10,068 nt of DNA, from NCBI GenBank assembly GCA_030601615.1, contig JAUVTH010000036.1, positions 1 to 10,068 on the forward strand. The letters run 5' to 3'. Every line of letters starts with the position of its first letter. Position 1 is the stretch's first letter. Below the pieces are notes generated by a model. That model saw only the letters and a list, made by a program, of their open reading frames with translations. It was not told the origin of the DNA and did not search any database. Positions 7,733 to 10,068 of the stretch are shown one piece after another. The stretch comes from Gemmatimonadota bacterium (lineage in GTDB: Bacteria; Gemmatimonadota; Gemmatimonadetes; Palauibacterales; Palauibacteraceae). Position numbers and translations under genes: made by a program.

Positions 7733-7764
7733 AGGGGGCGGGCTTCAGAGTCCGCCCCCTTCTT
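7733..7764 (+). terminator. Intrinsic terminator after the phosphatase-cytochrome operon
   Basis: GGGGGCGG (7734-7741) pairs perfectly with CCGCCCCC (7752-7759). One G-T pair and one C-G pair extend the stem inwards to a 6-base loop, and A7733-T7760 extends it outwards. A short TTCTT tail follows. It sits 18 bases after the cytochrome stop codon and separates that operon from the CBS gene. The T-tract is short, so efficiency is uncertain. Confidence 0.75.
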
Positions 7765-7803
7765 CGTATCATGGATCTGTACGCAGCGCTTCACCCCGAA
7801 CCC

Positions 7804-7808
7804 GGAGG
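7804..7808 (+). promoter_or_regulatory. Ribosome binding site that decides the CBS protein start
   Basis: GGAGG ends four bases before the ATG at 7813. The in-frame ATG at 7771 has no such site and lies only a few bases beyond the terminator tail. The frame further upstream reads through the terminator hairpin, so longer starts are unlikely. Confidence 0.6.
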
Positions 7809-7812
7809 CAGG

Positions 7813-8247
7813 ATGAGGATTCGAGAGGTTCTGGACCGTAAGGGAAGTGAAGTGGTGACCGTCGAGCCGAGCCTCACGGTTCACGAGGCGATGCAGGTGC
7901 TCGTGGAACACAACATCGGGGCGGTCATCGTCACGCGGGATGGCCTTATCGAAGGCATCCTCACCGAACGGGACGTATTGCGCCTCGCAGCCGAAGACGC
8001 GGGATCGTTGTCGACTACCCTCGTCGGCGACGCGATGACCACGGAACTCGTCGTGGGAGTTGCGGAGGACCAGGTGGACTACGCCGCCGGGATCATGACG
8101 ACCAATCGGATACGCCATCTTCCCATCGTGGATGGCGAGCGACTGTCCGGCGTGGTTTCGATCGGAGATGTCGTGAACGCGATGAAGCAGGAGAAGGAAG
8201 TCGAGAACCGGTACCTGCGTGACTACATCCAGGGCGCCGTGCGGTAG
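7813..8247 (+). CDS. Stand-alone tandem CBS-domain protein
   Basis: A 144-residue soluble protein made of two CBS motifs, which together form one Bateman module. Such modules bind adenine nucleotides (AMP, ATP, SAM or similar) and act as energy or ligand sensors for partner proteins. CBS1 is about residues 2-60 and ends in GILTERDVLR; CBS2 is about 70-126 and ends in GVVSIGDVVNA. The ribose/phosphate-contact T/S-x-x-D motif is intact in both (Thr51/Asp54 and Ser116/Asp119), suggesting that both sites can bind ligand. The C-terminal tail (KQEKEVENRYLRDYIQG) is a charged helix common to this stand-alone group. It appears monocistronic: a terminator lies upstream and a convergent gene 27 bases downstream. 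Its partner protein is unknown. Confidence 0.92.
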   Translation: MRIREVLDRKGSEVVTVEPSLTVHEAMQVLVEHNIGAVIVTRDGLIEGILTERDVLRLAAEDAGSLSTTLVGDAMTTELVVGVAEDQVDYAAGIMTTNRIRHLPIVDGERLSGVVSIGDVVNAMKQEKEVENRYLRDYIQGAVR

Positions 8248-8274
8248 GAAGAATAGCCCACCCGGTGAATTCCC

Positions 8275-8772
8275 TCAGCTCAGCTCGGTGAACCGATATA
8301 CGATATAGGTCTTGCCGGGCGGTACATCCACGTCGACGTAACCGGACTCCACCAGTTGCTTCAGCTCCGCCTCGACCTCGCTGAAGGTCGCTCCTGTCGC
8401 AGCTACACCATCTGTAACGGAAATAGCGCCGCCGTGTGTCACAGCTGCGTCGAGAAGGCGATGGCGCAAGGGTTTCTCGAGGCTGATCGGAGCTGGGGTC
8501 ATCCGACTCATCAGCTGACCGACGACTCTCGGGTGAGGTAGATAACCCTCGCGAATGTTCGAGTCCTGAACCAGAGATTTCATTCGAAACAGATCTACGA
8601 ACTGACCGATGCCGAACAGACCGAAGGTGAGCAGGTAAAGGATGCCTGTTCCGTATTTGCCGAGATAGATCCGGTGGATTCCAGCGAGGCCCACGAACAC
8701 GAGGCACCACAGGGCATAGCCCAACCCTTCTCTGTAGGCCCCATCACTGGACTCTGAAACAAGATCGTTCAC
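8275..8772 (-). CDS. TM2-domain membrane protein with winged-helix-like C-terminus
   Basis: A 165-residue inner-membrane protein of unknown function. The GTG start (complement of 8770-8772) has GAGAGG six bases upstream (complement of 8779-8784). Residues 17-62 form the TM2 domain: two hydrophobic helices (about 18-32 and 42-60) joined by the family signature GIHRIYLGKYGTG, ending QFVDLFRM. After a linker, residues 102-163 read like a small winged helix: helix RHRLLDAAVTHGG, turn, helix TFSEVEAELKQLVESGYV, then a beta wing VDVPPGKTYIVYRF. This tail resembles fused DNA-binding or protein-contact modules seen in other TM2 proteins, but that assignment is inferred by eye. The frame stays open some way upstream, without an ATG or GTG that has a better ribosome site. 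It lies 134 bases after YchF on the same strand and converges with the CBS gene. Confidence 0.85.
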   Translation of the reverse strand: MNDLVSESSDGAYREGLGYALWCLVFVGLAGIHRIYLGKYGTGILYLLTFGLFGIGQFVDLFRMKSLVQDSNIREGYLPHPRVVGQLMSRMTPAPISLEKPLRHRLLDAAVTHGGAISVTDGVAATGATFSEVEAELKQLVESGYVDVDVPPGKTYIVYRFTELS

Positions 8773-8906
8773 TCGCCGCCTCTCTTCGTCTTTGGCAAGA
8801 CCACCGCCGCCCTCCTCATACGCACTGCGAGCCTGCGGAGTTTCGCACCCAAAGCTAACTTGGATCAGGTCTCCATGCTATCGACGGCCGGGCCGGGCAC
8901 GGCTTC

Positions 8907-10010
8907 TCAGGCGGACGTACGGAAGAGCAGTATGTCGCCGTCGCGCACAACGTACTCCTTGCCTTCCGAACGTACGAGTCCCTTCTCTTTCGCCACTTTC
9001 ATCGAGCCTACGTCCCTGAATTCATCGAACGAGATGGTTTCCGCCCGGATGAAGCCTCGCTCGAAATCCGTATGCACGCGGCCCGCCGCTTGGGGAGCGC
9101 GCCCCCCGGCCCTCAACGTCCACGCCCGCACCTCGTTGTCTCCGATTGTGAAGAAGGTCTGCAGACCGAGAAGCCGGAATCCGGCCCGCACGAGGCGCGC
9201 GAGGCCGCTCCCGGTGATGCCGTGCTCCCCGAGGAATTCGATCCGCTCCTCTGGCTCCAGGGCAAGCAACTCGGCTTCGAGACTCGCACACACTTCCACC
9301 ACTGCAGCGTCCGGGTCGTATCGTGCGACCGCCGCTCGCAGCTTCTCCGTGTGAGGGGAACCCAGTTCCATCTCGTGCTCGTCGACGTTGGCAACGTAGA
9401 GAACGGGCTTTCTCGTCAGAAGCCCCAGCGACCGAACCATCTTGTCTTCCTCCGGATCCAACTCCACTCGCCTGGCCGGAATCCCCTCATCCAGCGCATC
9501 CCTGAGGCGTCTTAGAGCACCTGCGAACACACCGGCATCCTTGTCTCCACTTCTCTCTCGCCGCTCGGCCTTGTTCAGCGTGCCGAGGACGTTCTCCAGG
9601 TCGGCCAGCTCGAGCTCCAGCTCCACGACCTCCCGGTCGACACTCGGATTCTCCAGGTCGCCAGTGGCCACGACCGAAGGGTCCTCGAAGCAACGTACGA
9701 CGTGAGCAATCGCGTCGACTTCACGAATATGCTGGAGGAACTTGTTGCCCAGGCCCTCTCCGCGGGACGCTCCAGCAACGAGGCCGGCTATGTCTACGAA
9801 CTCCACCACGTTGGGCACGACGCGCGGCGGTCTGACGATATCGGCCAGGATGTGCAGGCGAGGATCCGGCACTTCGACCACCCCGACGTTGGGATCGATT
9901 GTGCAGAACGGATAATTCTCAGCCGGAACGGCAACCGAAGTCAGCGCCTGGAACAAAGTGGACTTTCCGACGTTTGGGAGTCCGACTATTCCGATCGACA
10001 GTTTCGACAT
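8907..10010 (-). CDS. ychF: Obg-like ribosome-associated ATPase YchF (OLA1 family), catalytic His apparently replaced
   Basis: A 367-residue cytoplasmic P-loop ATPase of the TRAFAC Obg/HflX group, which binds ribosomes and is linked to translation control and oxidative-stress response. Length matches the family (about 363-368). Visible motifs: P-loop GLPNVGKS (10-17), NYPFCTIDPN (32-41), G3 DIAGL (73-77) followed by GASRGEGLGN, and the G4 variant NVDE (208-211), whose Glu accounts for ATP over GTP preference. A coiled-coil segment lies at about 126-200, and a C-terminal TGS domain at about 283-365 (TFFTIGDNEVRAWTL, FERGFIRAETISFDEF, VVRDGDILLFR). The family's catalytic histidine (His114 in the E. 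coli protein), found in a CFExxxxxH context, aligns here with Ala115 in CFEDPSVVAT. The ribosome site is weak: only an AGGG about 15 bases before the ATG. The identification is certain; the effect of the substitution is inference. Confidence 0.97.
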   Translation of the reverse strand: MSKLSIGIVGLPNVGKSTLFQALTSVAVPAENYPFCTIDPNVGVVEVPDPRLHILADIVRPPRVVPNVVEFVDIAGLVAGASRGEGLGNKFLQHIREVDAIAHVVRCFEDPSVVATGDLENPSVDREVVELELELADLENVLGTLNKAERRERSGDKDAGVFAGALRRLRDALDEGIPARRVELDPEEDKMVRSLGLLTRKPVLYVANVDEHEMELGSPHTEKLRAAVARYDPDAAVVEVCASLEAELLALEPEERIEFLGEHGITGSGLARLVRAGFRLLGLQTFFTIGDNEVRAWTLRAGGRAPQAAGRVHTDFERGFIRAETISFDEFRDVGSMKVAKEKGLVRSEGKEYVVRDGDILLFRTSA

Positions 10011-10068
10011 GTATCTATTCGTACCCTGATCACATGTTAACGGGGCCTGGATGCGACTCCTTGAGCCT

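Noticed and set aside
7722..7762. A GGTGGCCGAGG stretch that resembles the D-arm of a leucine or serine tRNA
   Set aside because: No acceptor stem, anticodon arm or T-arm can be folded around it; the bases are better explained by the terminator hairpin.
7663..7812. Long open frame upstream of the CBS gene starting inside the cytochrome gene
   Set aside because: It reads through the terminator hairpin and the added residues show no CBS similarity; ATG 7813 has GGAGG in place.
8773..8906. Possible small ORF and GC-rich dyads between ychF and the TM2 gene
   Set aside because: The small ORF has only 16 codons and no supported start, and the GGCCGGGCC dyads lack a T-tract, so neither a gene nor a terminator is supported.
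10011..10045. TTAACA and TAGATA with a 17-base spacer on the - strand upstream of ychF
   Set aside because: The would-be -10 ends one base before the start codon, which would place transcription start inside the gene; the -10 also matches poorly.
10051..10068. ATG followed by five open codons at the right edge (MRLLEP), possibly the start of a divergent gene
   Set aside because: Only six codons are visible, with a weak ribosome site (GGGG 10042-10045), so no gene can be supported.

Overview
The window is GC-rich, gene-dense bacterial chromosome with nine protein-coding genes, one of them cut by the left edge. No RNA genes, insertion sequences, CRISPR arrays or prophage genes were recognised. 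The gene styles suggest a Gemmatimonadota-like soil or aquatic bacterium. These are a kinase domain fused to a SARP-type DNA-binding/BTAD module, a secreted M14 carboxypeptidase of about 850 residues, an S9 peptidase, and lipoproteins with a clear lipobox. This taxonomic guess rests on recalled family distributions, not on a search.

Left block, + strand (1-5724). The C-terminal two thirds of an S9 (prolyl oligopeptidase-type) serine peptidase is followed by a 559-residue protein kinase-like/SARP fusion regulator, then by a secreted M14 zinc carboxypeptidase with a C-terminal glutamine-amidotransferase-like region. Two peptidases flanking a regulator suggest a peptide-degradation locus, but the regulatory link is inference. 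A short perfect inverted repeat and a TATGAT box lie just before the M14 gene.

Middle block (5739-7764). A four-helix membrane protein of unknown function on the - strand converges on the M14 gene. It is divergent from a two-gene + strand operon: an acid phosphatase lipoprotein of the HAD IIIB / e(P4) type and a monohaem cytochrome c lipoprotein. The two share an ATGA start/stop overlap. A strong GC-rich hairpin with a T-rich tail closes this operon.

Right block (7813-10068). A stand-alone CBS-pair protein on the + strand converges on two - strand genes: a TM2-domain membrane protein with a winged-helix-like tail, and the universally conserved ATPase YchF (OLA1 family).

Two observations stand out. 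The kinase half of the fusion regulator has lost several conserved catalytic-loop and loop residues and may be a pseudokinase sensor. YchF has alanine where the family's catalytic histidine is expected. No wholly new multi-gene system was identified; most of the window looks like ordinary chromosome.
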